Source: Watersipora subatra
Lineage: Eukaryota > Bryozoa > Gymnolaemata > Cheilostomatida > Watersiporidae
DNA length: 64,000 nucleotides
Assembly (NCBI RefSeq): GCF_963576615.1
Contig: NC_088711.1
Location: forward strand, 16,291,869 to 16,355,868
Direction of reading: 5' to 3'
Below are positions 12,301 through 23,039 of this stretch, piece after piece (the stretch's first letter is position 1; the number at the start of each line of letters is the position of its first letter). The position numbers and the translations under genes were made by a program. A model generated the notes under the pieces. The model was not told the DNA's origin. It did no database searches and worked only from the letters and a program-made list of their open reading frames with translations.

Positions 12301-15117
12301 TATTCAGTGGCCATGCATTTGGTTGTTGCAACAATATACATACTATTTTCAAGACCGTGTCCCAAGCAAGCCTTCAACTCAAGGTGTTCATTTCATAGCA
12401 GATTTTCTTTCTTAGTAACTTGAAGTAGCTGCCTTATTCAGCCCTTGAAACACCACAAATGGGCACCCTCCTTCAAGGGAAGCTCTTGAACAGAAAGCAT
12501 CTGTAAACATTTGTTATCGTAGCTCCTCTGATGAAACTGGAGTCAACATGCGACACGCTGTCTAATATTAAAACAATTATGCGATTTTCTCATGATCGAG
12601 GTCTTTTATATTTATGAAAATGTTATCAGCATCAAAATGATAAAATATGTTTTTGTTAACGTTCAGTATAGTCTGGCATCTGACCTGTCTTGCCACGTTT
12701 GTTGTAATTCATGCTTTTTGTGTGATAAATAGGAAAAAAGCGAACTTACAGCTTTACCTTTGCTTTTTCAAAAAAATAGCTGGAGTCAAAGCTTAATAAT
12801 TATCTAATTTTTGATTTACCATCAATTAAAGGTTACTTTGTAAATGAATTAATTGATTACTTATAGCAGTGTGAATCATAGTCCTTGCTGGAACATGCAT
12901 ATGCGTCATGACAGTTGTACCAGAATTTATTATAAAACATGTCTTATACACATACAATCTATCCATCCTCTAGTTCTGAGCCCAGATAATTTATTATTGG
13001 TCGATCGTGATGACTGACCAAAGCTGCTGCTCTTCTCATTGAAAGGTAGCCATCAGTGTCCGTGTAGACACCGATTACTATCTTGTTTCAATAGTGGATC
13101 AACTCTCAGGCATCTATTGCAGGTGCTCCAGCGACTCCAGTAAGTACGAGAGTAGAATCCACAAAGTCAGCGGCTAAGCCAAGAACAGGTAGCTCTCCAT
13201 CTGCCAGCCCAGGCTCTCCTAAAAAGGTATGGTTTATTGGCAGCTTGTTTTAAGCAGTGCACTTTGTGTGGCAGCTCATCATTTATTGTAGGAATCTTTA
13301 CAGGTTGGATTTAGCCTGTCACAGTTTCTCTGATTCTCCTTATCAGGCTCCTCCTTACTCAGGTCTTATCTGTTGCAGTCTGGTGATAGCAAGGGAAGCA
13401 GTCAGCAAGGAGAGACTGTCCTAGCGAATTTCTTCAACAGCCTTCTTACTAAGAAGTCAGGAAGTCCTGCAAAAGCATCACCCGGTTAGCTCACTTAGTT
13501 GTTAATATCTGGTCAGGCAAACTTTGTGTAAATAACTATTATTGGCACTATTAATGTTTCATTTGCACCACTATTTATGTTACCATTTGCACCACTGCAT
13601 TAGTTTACCGCCAATAAATTAACATGGCTAAGGTAAGTACATTTACTTTTAGCAGCCAAAAAAATACAGCAAAAAATACACCAAAACATTCCATTTCAAA
13701 ATAGGAGCACAATCCGTAATGTTGGATCCACTTTTTAAGTTTTTTCCAAAATAAATTGGGTGGTTTCAATGCACATCGGTGTGCCATGTTTATCATATAT
13801 ACTTGTTCGTTATGATGTTATGGCTGCGCTTAACTGTTCGTTTTTGAGCTTTTAAGAGCTTGTAATCACATTTCCACATATTTTGTACCTACAACACAGC
13901 AGAGTAAGACACGGTAAATCTTTTGATATCATATAACTGTAATGAGAATTTTGTTGCAAGTCAACCTTTAATTTTAACGTTACACTAAACTTAATTCTAA
14001 CCTCGCTTTCGGTTTTTTACTTTTCTTCTCTTTGCCTCGCTTTCACCTTCACTTCTAGCTGACCTTTTTTTAAAACTTTCTCAAGTTGGTCCGCCAAGTA
14101 AGACCAAGCTAAGTTGTTCTCGAAAGCGGCCTCTCAGGTACTCGGCCACCTAGTGGCCCTGTCAAGAACCGGCTCGTATCTAAAGGCAAGATTTGCTCAA
14201 CATTTTTCACATTTCTCACGTTTCTCGTATGTTGGGACGTCTCATGTTAAGGTGTAACTGTATAGACGTTTCATAAATTTGTGCATTTGAAATGTTTATT
14301 GTATATATTCTAAAACTGGGTATCTGTTTTAAAAGTTTGTAGCTTTACTCTTTCAGTTGACCATAATTAGTCAAGTTTACTAGAAGTTGCATTAACTTGA
14401 AAGATGTAAAGCAGTGAGCTCACAACTTTTTAATACTGTTATTTATCTTCCCCTATTAATCGACTATCGATTGAGAAGCTGTGAGCAGTTTTTGAGGAAA
14501 ACTTAGAATGTGGTTGTGTTATTGTGTACTGACCACCAAACTGACACATTTTATCGACTGCTGGTGGTGTCATCCTTTTTTATAAATATATTTTTGCATT
14601 GTAGTTAATAAGGTGTTTCATGTTAGATATTATAAATTTGTTTGATGTTACATTAATACACACTTCTGTGGAAGATTTTGACCTTGTCATCATTCATTAG
14701 AGATGATTGTAGTTAGAAACTATGAGGAGTGTTAATATTACTATCTGAATTTAAGGTTAGGTAGTGTAGTGAAGGTTATATGTTGTGTTACTGTATGGTG
14801 TACATGGTTTGTTTATTTCCAAGTAATGTATAGTTGCAATAGAAGAGTGCTTGCTGCAGGCTGTAACATGACAGTTAACCTAGCAGGTAAAGTTTATCCT
14901 AATTTCTTCTGCCCGTATCTCTAACCGTCTAACGGGTAAAACTTGAAAAAACATTTAGTTGAGAAAAACAATTTAGTAGAGCAATGTAAAACTCGTGGTT
15001 GCCAGTTGTGTAAAGTAACCCGAATCATATTCATGCAATGACTTTATTTTTGTAGATTCTAAGGCTGCGCGGGCAGAGCTGGACAGGATGACGAGGAACA
15101 GCAAGCCAAGCACGTAG
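367..15117 (+). CDS. DYNC1LI: Cytoplasmic dynein 1 light intermediate chain (spliced, 11-12 coding exons)
   Basis: Coding exons: 367-449, 3544-3614, 4056-4172, 4392-4622, 7865-8025, 8737-8830, 9798-9933, 11774-11967, 13123-13226, 13379-13484, probably 14138-14185, and 15056-15117 (TAG). Without the microexon they sum to 1359 nt (452 aa), with it 1407 nt (468 aa); vertebrate homologues have about 490-525 aa. Every listed junction is GT-AG except the GC donor of the microexon. The protein has the Ras-like fold of the family: P-loop GDLSCGKT at residues 52-59, LGLWMLDGD, then VIVVLTK joined to SDAIS (the TKxD position), and the conserved [10 protein letters not shown]. The low-complexity tail carries [12 protein letters not shown] (about 412-423), matching the helix by which vertebrate LIC binds adaptors such as Hook, BICD2 and Spindly, with both Phe kept. 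The family links dynein heavy chain to cargo adaptors in the cytoplasm. The start is the only ATG that opens this frame in exon 1. Exon 1 is divergent; the rest is a strong match. Confidence 0.95.
778..953. mobile_element. Short MITE-like inverted-repeat element in dynein intron 1
   Basis: The ends GGCCTGCAAAC (left) and GTTGGCAGGCC (right) are inverted, about 175 bp apart, with imperfect matching continuing inwards. There is no coding capacity. The rest of intron 1 (450-3543) is AT-rich, with short ORFs that look accidental. Confidence 0.5.
5357..5382. repeat. (AT)n microsatellite
   Basis: An uninterrupted AT dinucleotide run in dynein intron 4. Confidence 0.9.
5836..7007. mobile_element. 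pogo/Tigger-like MITE nested in copy A
   Basis: The terminal inverted repeats begin CAGTCAAACATGGATAAC and are flanked on both sides by TA, the usual mariner/pogo target duplication. The length is 1172 bp with no transposase ORF. It carries a large internal palindrome (6183-6338 with 6437-6585). Comparison with copy B at 10136-11378 shows the uninterrupted target, so this is the younger insertion. Confidence 0.75.
6183..6585. repeat. Long internal palindrome of the pogo-like element
   Basis: Arms of roughly 150 bp are near-perfect inverted copies, running from CACTCCGAGGCAGTTCAATT on the left to the reverse of the same sequence on the right. They are separated by about 100 bp. The palindrome may be part of the element or a separate fold-back insertion within it. 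Confidence 0.75.
7500..7680. repeat. Degenerate ACTAGTCACTGAAGTC minisatellite
   Basis: Irregular repeats of AGTCACTGAAGTCACT with phase slips, upstream of dynein exon 5. No coding sense. Confidence 0.85.
8011..8130 (+). repeat. Four tandem 30-bp copies of an exon end plus splice donor
   Basis: Units 8011-8040, 8041-8070, 8071-8100 and 8101-8130 each contain the last codons of dynein exon 5 (VVLTK or variants) followed by GTAAG. Potential donors follow positions 8025, 8055, 8085 and 8115, exactly 30 nt apart. All units are open in the coding frame, so using a later donor would add 10, 20 or 30 residues ([30 protein letters not shown]). Which donor is used cannot be told from sequence. The first gives the standard family length. 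Confidence 0.9.
8325..8622. repeat. 15-bp minisatellite in dynein intron 5
   Basis: About 18 copies of ACAGTTAACGCGTAT, degenerate at the left edge. Each unit contains the overlapping palindromes GTTAAC and ACGCGT. Because 15 is divisible by three, several frames on both strands are open for about 90-125 codons. These are repeat artefacts. Confidence 0.95.
8973..9016. repeat. Perfect 18-bp hairpin in dynein intron 6
   Basis: GCCATACAACAGTTAATT is followed after 8 bases by its exact reverse complement. It lies about 140 bp after the exon 6 donor. Confidence 0.85.
9147..9560. mobile_element. MITE copy related to the element at 44620-45072
   Basis: It begins GGTTCACACTATATTG, the counterpart of the reverse complement of the right end at 45072. 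It shares further blocks (CAGCTGTCAAA, GTGATAGTGTGAACATTGTT, ACCGAAGTAT) in the same order. The far terminal repeat has decayed. It lies in dynein intron 6, in the opposite orientation to the copy in the transporter gene. Confidence 0.65.
10136..11378. mobile_element. Non-autonomous DNA transposon, copy B (full length)
   Basis: The terminal inverted repeats are TACCGTAAAACC on the left and the inverse of TACCGTAAGACC on the right, extending about 22 bp, with further inverted matches to CAACCTTTCTCT and GTGGTGGTCAA. It is 1.24 kb, has no transposase, and lies in dynein intron 7. It is the intact relative of copy A at 4712. Confidence 0.8.
12117..12215 (-). repeat. tRNA-like SINE head (minus orientation)
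   Basis: Read on the minus strand, TGGAGCAGTTAG resembles a pol III A box and TAGTTCAAATCC a B box, at tRNA-like spacing. No complete cloverleaf is obvious, so it is called a SINE-type promoter rather than a tRNA. The rest of intron 8 up to 13122 is unremarkable. Confidence 0.5.
13837..13971. repeat. Dispersed repeat, copy 1
   Basis: About 135 bp ending GTTGCAAGTCAACCTTTAA, closely similar to 34273-34409 in the same orientation. Shared blocks include CATTTCCACATATTTTG and AGTAAGACA. In dynein intron 10. Confidence 0.8.
14138..14185 (+). CDS. DYNC1LI: Probable 48-nt microexon of the dynein light intermediate chain gene, GC-AG donor
   Basis: After an acceptor ending in CTCTCAG, 48 nt stay open in the phase left by exon 10 and encode [15 protein letters not shown] plus a split Gly codon, then AAAG followed by GCAAG. 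The length is a multiple of three, so inclusion or skipping preserves the frame into the last exon ([13 protein letters not shown]). Human LIC1 has a Pro/Ser/Lys-rich stretch at the same place, just before its AELDRIT block. The non-canonical GC donor is the main doubt. An alternative short exon just upstream (acceptor before 14093) is less convincing because it reads to a stop unless spliced again. Confidence 0.5.
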
Positions 15118-16745
15118 GCTTCCTGTGTCTGTTTAACTGTGAGCTTGGACAGAGTTCCTCGAAATACTGCTACGACTACCATAATATTTTCATCATGCTC
15201 ACTTATACATTCAGCAAGAGTGCTTGGTATGCCCTCTTGACCCTGACAGCAGCTCTCTGATCACTGTCCTATCACTTCCCATGGTGGCCATGTTTGCTGA
15301 TGCCCTGCATGCTGAAGGTTTCCACCCACCCGGCTCCTATATGACTTTTACATGAGCTGTTAGTTGCTCAGCGGCAGCCATGCATATCAACGCATAAACA
15401 GAAAATTTCGTAGTTGGACATTATTTCGCAGTTATGAGCAAAGATGGTTTGAAGTTTCGTCTCCGGTCAATTAGTTCTTGACTTGAAATGAAGTTTATTT
15501 CGGGCAGTTCTCGTTCAACCCTTGTACAACAGAGAATTATTGATAGAAGGCTATCTAGATCACAGACTTCTAGCGGGCGAGTTATTCGGTCATCTCACCA
15601 ACTCACACACACAATTGGTTTTTTTTTCAACTTGCGACATTTGACCGAGTTGCTGCCGGCATTGAGCTATATTTATTACCAATATTAGACAGGGTCTTTC
15701 TCACAGTCCTTGTTATGTTTTCATTTTACTGGCAGCACAAAGAAAGCTTCCCAAAAATGCTATATTTTTGCCAGAGTCCGAGCTAACCAATGCTAGTCAA
15801 GGAATGTAGGTGCCACACCCAGTGGTGTATGCTATACTGTATTCTTGAGGTTTTGTGCTGTTGTTGTAGCAGCCGGTAGGAGAGTTAGTAACCGGCTAAT
15901 CACTAGTGGTTTATGATAAGCACTCTCTACTTTTTACTTTCTTTACTATTAACATTGTGTTCTATGTGTCTGGCATACTTTTGATAGACGCTGAGGTGTT
16001 ATGTTTTTATCAAGCTACAAATATTGAGATTACATAATGCTGATCTAACTCACTGTTTGGCTCATTACTCGCTTGGGAAGTTTCAAAGTTCCCAAACGGG
16101 TTTTTAAAAAAAATGAAAACATGCAAATGTATTTAGATGCTCATCAGCTGCCTTGGCTGAGCTATTTAGTAATGCAACAAAAATGGCTCGATCTACTTCC
16201 TGTTAGGTTTGGGTGTATTAACATCTGCAAATACAAGCAGCTGCTCATACCTGTAAAATCAACTATAGATTCGTCACATCGTCACATACACATCGTCACA
16301 TATACACATCGTCACATAAAGTTACGACACGTCTAGTGTTGCATGAAGGCAGTTTAAAGCATGAAAAGGAGTGGTTTAGAGCTTCTATTGATTTATTGAT
16401 AGATAAACTAAATATTTCAAATGTTAGATTCGCTGTATTATAGCTTGTCACTTGAATGCTTAATTGGAAGTTTGCTAAAAAACACGAAGGCGTTTGCAGT
16501 TAGGTGCTGAGTGGCAGCAGTGATGCCTCGCATTGCTTCTCCAATAGAAGGCCTCGACAGACAAGTTCAGAGAATAACATATCGTCACTGCGCGAGCTCA
16601 GAGTCTGACAAGGATGTCTGGGTAACAATAGCATATGAGTTATATCTGTGTTTGTCAGAGTATTGCAAACATGGCAAGACTGGTAGGAGTAATGAGCATT
16701 TGGTACGAAGCCAAAACATGAACTTGCTAATGCTCTTGTAAATGA
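15118..16745. other. Dynein 3' flank; no gene recognised
   Basis: Holds the dynein 3' UTR and the space to the converging channel gene. No AATAAA was found close to the dynein stop. A short CATCGTCACATA repeat lies at about 16268-16320. The ORFs here (15488, 16073, 16511) lack family resemblance. Confidence 0.4.
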
Positions 16746-16746
16746 T

Positions 16747-16752
16747 TTTATT
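16747..16752 (-). other. Polyadenylation signal of the SK-type channel gene
   Basis: TTTATT on +, read as AATAAA on the minus strand, 46 nt past the channel stop codon. Confidence 0.6.
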
Positions 16753-16798
16753 ACGGATGTTCTTTGGGTAGGCTTGTGAAAGGTTTAAGGTCTCCACG

Positions 16799-19700
16799 CT
16801 ACCCTTCTGTACCCTCTACTAGCGAGGATGAGACCGTCAGCGTTGATCGGCGCTTGTCCTTCTGTACAAGCTTGCAAAGTTGTGATAGCTTTTCTTGCAT
16901 TTGGTGTAATTTCTGTCGAGTAGTTTCAATGGATACCTCAAGGCTGGCCTCCCGTTTGATCACATGGTCAGTTCTAATAGTGAGCTTTTTCATCTGTTCT
17001 TTCATGTCATAGAGCGGTACCTGTGCAAGAATGGTATTGATATAGCATGAGGTAAACAGATTAGCCTGAACTACAGGTTGTTGGTTCCAACTCATATTGA
17101 TGGATACAGCTGCATTCCTGGTTGCATTATGGTAACTATGGCGTGAATAGTCTAATTATTTTAGTCTAATAGTTTAATTATTATTAAAATTTAGATGTTC
17201 AAGAAGGTGTATTCGTGAAACAGTGAACCCGCTTAGTCAAATAGGCTGATGTTAGCAAGTTCTGGCTAAAAACCAGAAATGTATTGGGCCAAATAGAAAC
17301 TCTTAGATCTCCATAAAAGAAACTTCATACTTTTGTACTGAATAGTAAATCTATCAAGCAAGTTGCAATATAATCGTTGTATGATATTTTGGGATGATGT
17401 CGATGGTATTGCCAGTGATCTTGACATTTCTTTGCTTATGGTTGTGTTTTACAGATGTTTAGACTTCTACCACAATGCAGAAAGCATGACATTAGTGGCT
17501 ATAATAATAACATTTGCTTTTACAGGGGTAATCATCAACATTTTATGTTCACCAAAATTTACTTGTGTCCAAGATCTTTGAGGAATGTTAGGAAGCTAAT
17601 AGAGGAAGGTAGTTAGATTACATCAATCACTAAAACTCCACTCCACCACAATAGATATAAAACATGCTTATTACAACAAATAACTGAGAGTTGTCTGCAC
17701 CATGAATACTGCAAATGGTAAATAACTGCTTGTTACGCTTTTGCAAATGCAAACCATAATCATATCTTTGTATGCGTGTTGAGATGCTATATAAATATAT
17801 TCATTAATTTTTTTACAAATTGCCAGTAAAAGTTAAAATATGGTTTTTGCAATGCTTTGCGTTAAGATGTGTAAGCTTTATATAAGAATCAGGTCTGGAC
17901 AGTGCAGCCAACTCTCAAAAGGTAGATCGAGTAGCTCTAATTCTTAAGTTTTAAATACCCACACGTTCTACAATACACTTTTCTATCACAATATATGGAG
18001 TTTGGCATACTCATGGAAAAGGTAACTGCGGTATGCCTGCTTTATACTTACATCACTGCTGTCACAGAACAAGGCAGATGGTTGGCTGCCTGTTACCTAG
18101 AGAAGCATGCGAATCTTTACATGACAAACAATTTCACTTTACACTAAAGAATGCTGCCTCTTCAGATAAAGATGTTTTTTGATAGTATATTAAAGAAAGA
18201 GAAGCTGTTAAAATGCTTGTCCTCTATATGGAAGGCGTAGACAACTCATACAGTGCCTTTATGTATGATAACCTAGCAAAATAATGAGATACGGTAAAAA
18301 TGAATTTAGATAAAAAATGTCTAACCTGTTTTTCCCTCCTTTCTCTACCTGTAATTTTTTGATAATCGATATTTTTTTTCATGTGAAATGCTTTCATGAG
18401 ATTTCGCTGGCTCTTGTATCTCGTTATCGCATCAACATTTTTTCCTTCCTTGTATTGTTTCCATGCAGCTTGCACTATCCTCGCCGAAACTTCACGTCGT
18501 TCCTTCTGCAGATCGGCTTCCACAAAAAAGGATAGCATGCAGTACTCGTCATAGGTGAGTTGAAGGTAACGAGATAGAATAGTAACAGAGATTCCCATGA
18601 AAAACATTCCAGAGAATCCTGTGAGAACTGCGAGCACTTGACTATATCTGCTAACAGGAGAAATATCTCCATAACCTGCAAACAATTGTAAATCTTATAA
18701 TGATATTGGTTATAGAGGACAGTTGAGCGCTCAACTGGTATTGTGGTTGCAGCGTCACATTTGTTAAGGCAGCTTAAAACATCTGTTTTTTGCATTAAAT
18801 CACACAAAACAATTTTTTTTGAAGTAATTTAATTTTCTGTAAACAGTTCTTTGCCCAAACACTAATCATCATTCCACAAAAAGTTTTTTTTGTTAGTATG
18901 TGTAGTGATATTCAAATAACATGGTGATCGATGACAATGCACACTGTTTAGGGTCACTAAATATAAAAATACTTTTTATTGTAAATACTGTTCCTTCAAT
19001 GCTAAAAGACACCTTAACAAATGTTTAATAGAAGTTTCACTGAAGTACTTTTATGTACCTTAAGATAGGTTCATCTATATTTGAGTCGTATACTGCCATT
19101 TTATTAAGGCTTAATACAAAGTGTCTCGGAAATCGGGTCATAAATTTACGAGAGTTGGTCTAGTTTTTCAATGAAGTTGAAATTTATTTGAATTATACAA
19201 ATCTGTTGATTTGTTAGGTATATATAATAAAGAGCAAGACAAACAAATGACATTTATCTACTGTTTCTTTCGCAGCACAGCTTTTAACCTTTCCTTTATT
19301 GCATTTCCCTCTTTGTAAGGAATCAAGAAATCTGATTACTCCACTCATGTCACTCTCAATTTCATCATTCTGCTTCTGCTGCCAGCCACAATGAAAGCTC
19401 TAGCTGTGAGATTGTTACCTTTTTCATAATTGTTATTTTTTGTGCCGATAGCCGGCATAGTTTAATTATTTCAACTATAGCCTGGCTTACTAAAGCGCTA
19501 CGTGACACCTAGCCTAATCTCGTTGAATAGGGAATTGCTATAAGCAGGAATGTCACATCAATCCTTTCGCCCCTTGTATGAAGAAGAAATGCATGTAAAC
19601 GCATGTTTATTTGTCAAAATTCACCCAACATCGATGAAATAGACCCGCTAGGTGTGTCAGTCTTCACAGTACAGGAAACTTTCAATTGATTTTTCTATAT

Positions 19701-22188
19701 CTTGCAAGGAATCTCAAGCCATAAAGAGTTGGTTGACAATTCGCAAAGATCATTTTTTGCCGATTTAGTTTTTGTGATAACATCACATCATTTGTCCATC
19801 ATGTTTCCCCCTTTTTATGTTTTTATGCTTATATAAGCATGTTTGCTTTCTGCTGCTTACATAAGTGGCGCTTACGAAATACTACGGACAACTGGAGAAG
19901 GTGGTTATCTAACAAGGAATATGATAGTTATAAAAGTGACCTTGTTTACCTTTGAGCAGAGCGAGTCAAATACCTTTTACAATTCATTAATTGAATCTAT
20001 CAGCTTGTTTGTGAACCATGTACCATTATCATTCCTTTAATCGTAAATCAAATTGTGCAACACAAGGATCGCTTTAGGTGCCAGACTTGACACATTGGGG
20101 CAGGTGCCCTCCAGTTTGTTACTACGCGCCGCTTATAATCAGTGAATTTGCTTAGCCTTGGCATGGCTGAAAGGCCGTTTCAAATGCACAATCCCAGATC
20201 ACAATAAATATGTCTGCATGCGCTAATGGAGATAATTTTAAGATGCATGTCACTCACCACCTTGACACCTTTGTCTTAACTCTGGTGATGGCAAGCATTA
20301 ATTTTTGCACTTTCTTTCAAAATTGAATCGAAGACTGTTGATCGAAGACTGTCAATTTGTGAAGACTAGGTCTACCCTTAAATGTGTGCAGACAACAGAT
20401 ATTGAGTTCTACGGACACAGCACCTGAAAGAAGGTGCATCGCTTTCTTAGTCAGCGAGACTTTGATGTATCATCAAGCATCGTGATTTGACTGGATACTT
20501 CATCAGGCTGAATACATTCAAGTCTTTTGTAGTAAATCTTTTTATTCACTAGTAAATGATAACAATCTATTTTATGAATGCCAAAGGCAAATGTCTACAT
20601 TCCTTAAAAACGTGTACACGGCTCGCTTTTTTTAGTGGGAGACATGATCTTAATCTGAGATGCTTTAAATGTTGCGCGATGCCATAGTTACATAAAAACA
20701 TGTTTGCTTGATTTTATTTGTGCTTTTTGTTTCGTCCAAATATTTTCACCAGACTATAAATGCAGATCTTTTTAAGTTTACAGAAATCTTAGAATGGAGG
20801 AATATTTTTTGAATAACCCCAAAAGGCAAACTCAAAAATGTCTTCTTAGAGCAGGTGTCGCAAAATAGGTTCAGATTACCTAATTTCAGTTTTAGAAATA
20901 ATTATTATTAACTCATATTTTTCATCTTTGTCTAGTAGGTTGAAATGCATCCATTATGTCCCTAAGCTATGACAGCTTATTGATAAATGTGGGGCTATAC
21001 CCTAGTTTACTGCAGGGCATTGAGTGCACTATTATGATGTCCTTGAGCCGTTTGTCACAATCCATTTATAATGGAAATTCATGAATGGCACAGAGGTCAT
21101 ATTATAACTTTTCGTCTTTCTTCTGTAACTGATTTAATTGAATGAGAACTTCACAAGGGACTAGATGCTGTAGATTACAGTTGTTTGTATGTTTTTACGG
21201 CCACAGGAAAGCATTTGTTATACCAACAGTTTCACAAAAAAGCAGAAAACAATCCTGTTGCATGAGACTTACCTACGGTGAAGAAGGTGATGCAGACTAC
21301 CCACAATGCATCTCCATATTTTGTGAGGTCTTTATCACAGATGTAGATGCACCAGGCGGTCACGAAGGTGAAAGCGAGAGCGAGTGTGGCGAGAAAATAG
21401 CCTTGGTAGATAGCCATATAAGACTTGAAGATAAACAGAAAGTTGTACTTGGTGTGAGCGAGAGCCCCCAAACTGTAACTTAGCATAGTTCTGAAAAGCT
21501 TGCTGCGTAAGACACTGAATCTCGCGACATGGTACAAGCGTAAAAACATGAGCATGGCGAACACAGAGTCTAATTGGTTAATTCTGCTCTCATTCACGGG
21601 AAATAAAAAGCTAGTAGTGGTATTACTGCTATTGGATATACTAAAATCCTCGCTGTACAAATTGGTGTCCGTTGTGAAGTTCGTTTCTTGTCCTTCGTGC
21701 TCGTTAAAAAATGGTGAGACTTGCGGAGTATTGGTAGGTGGTAGACATACCGGCAGTGGATGGGGAAGTGTTATGATGGTTTCTAGGATTAGAAGGAGGC
21801 TTCGCTGCGGGTTCACTTGAATAGCCATTCGTCGACTAGAAATACATCGAACATTCCGGAATATTTCGAGTTGCAAGTAGTTGTAGACCCAAATGAGTAT
21901 TAGGAGAAGGAGAGTGAGCCCGGATATAATTCCTTTCAAGTCCAGCGCTATCGCCGAGCAGGTAGAATAGACACCGACCAATATCAGCTGAGTATTGACT
22001 ATCATCAGTAAAATACTTGCTGTAGATACGATCAAGCTTAACTTGGCTACAAATAGTCGAGCTGCCACCAGTTTTTCTCGTCGGCATCGTCTTGTAACTA
22101 GCTCTTTTTTACTTTTGTCAGCGGCTTTGCAAATGTCACCACCACCTCCTAAAAGTTTTTTCTTAACTTGTGAAGTGCTGCTCTCCAT
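16799..22188 (-). CDS. KCNN: Small-conductance Ca2+-activated K+ channel (SK/KCNN type)
   Basis: Minus-strand coding exons 22188-21273, 18675-18326 and 17065-16799 total 1533 nt (510 aa plus TAG). Phases are 1 then 0, and both introns are GT-AG. The channel follows the SK layout: a short basic cytoplasmic N terminus of about 45 aa, S1 and S2, S3 with the ETIITLPHPLP block, S4 FLRLYHVARF, the family motif SLGALAHTKYNF before S5, pore filter TVGYGD (about 304-309, split by intron 1), and S6. A C-terminal calmodulin-binding region (ARIVQAAWKQYKEGK) and a coiled coil (YDMKEQMKKL onward) follow. SK channels sit in the plasma membrane as tetramers with bound calmodulin and pass K+ when cytosolic Ca2+ rises. 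Differences from vertebrate SK: TVGYGD instead of SIGYGD, an S3-S4 linker of about 65 residues rich in Asn/Ser/Thr with several N-glycosylation sequons, and a somewhat shorter calmodulin-binding stretch. The ATG at 22188 opens the only long frame and has a normal context. Confidence 0.93.
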
Positions 22189-22664
22189 GGTGCTGAATTG
22201 TCAAATAAACCTGAGTACTTCAGCTACAAACAAAGTAGAACAGTAGGGACTTAAGCTAAGACATTAGCTATTCAATGTGTTCTTCAAGCAAGATGTGACC
22301 ACATTCAAGCACTATTGTAAAGTAGGCAGCGTCTATTAACAATAATAACAACCTCAAGTATACAAGAATAAAACAGAACAACCCTGTTGATGGTCATGTC
22401 ATCTATAATTTAATTGATGACTTCCTTATAATGCATATAGGCGTACTATACGCAGTAAAATTGAACGAGTTGAGTCTGTCATAGCCCTGTATTATATTGA
22501 GGTATGCATAGTATGTAAACGAATTTAGGCCTACTATCAGAAGTACTACATATATACCTATACTAGTTAGAGAAAATAGTTGTAGGCCTACTTATCTTTG
22601 CAGCTACTGTCAGTTTCATGACCTGTCTTGTCAATCATCAGGCTGCCCTAATGATTATATATAA

Positions 22665-22775
22665 TTTATATGTATACATTATATATAGATATATGCATAT
22701 AGTATATATGTATATATATTATATATATACATGTACATATGTGTGTACTATATATGTAGATATATAGTTATTATA
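22665..22775. repeat. AT-rich (TA)n-type region
   Basis: Degenerate TATATA/ATATGTAT sequence upstream of the channel gene. The neighbouring 22200-23040 contains the channel 5' flank and an (AAT)n-like patch near 22950-22985, otherwise nothing recognised. Confidence 0.8.
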
Positions 22776-23039
22776 TAATGGTATAACATTTATTATTCTT
22801 ATGTAACAATTCGACTTTACAACAAATGTAGAATAAGAATGATAACTCTCAAGTCATATCAGAAAGCAGGTAGCCATGTTAAAATAGGCATATAAAGAGT
22901 GCTAACAATCTCACTAGATTGTTATCTGCTTCTCCCAACATTTATCAATTATTAATATTAATAGTAGTAGTAATAATAACAATACTTATATAACTGCCTA
23001 GATCAAGGCAGCAAACCTCAATAGATGATAGCAGGAAGA

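Noticed and set aside
14093-14137. Alternative dynein exon reading [14 protein letters not shown]
   Set aside because: It runs into a stop a few codons past the 14138 acceptor unless spliced again; the 14138-14185 microexon fits better.
16073-16741. Plus-strand ORFs between dynein and the channel
   Set aside because: No domain, no splice support, and overlap with the 3' flanks of two converging genes.
21142-21820. Plus-strand ORFs opposite channel exon 1
   Set aside because: Shadow frames of the minus-strand channel coding sequence.
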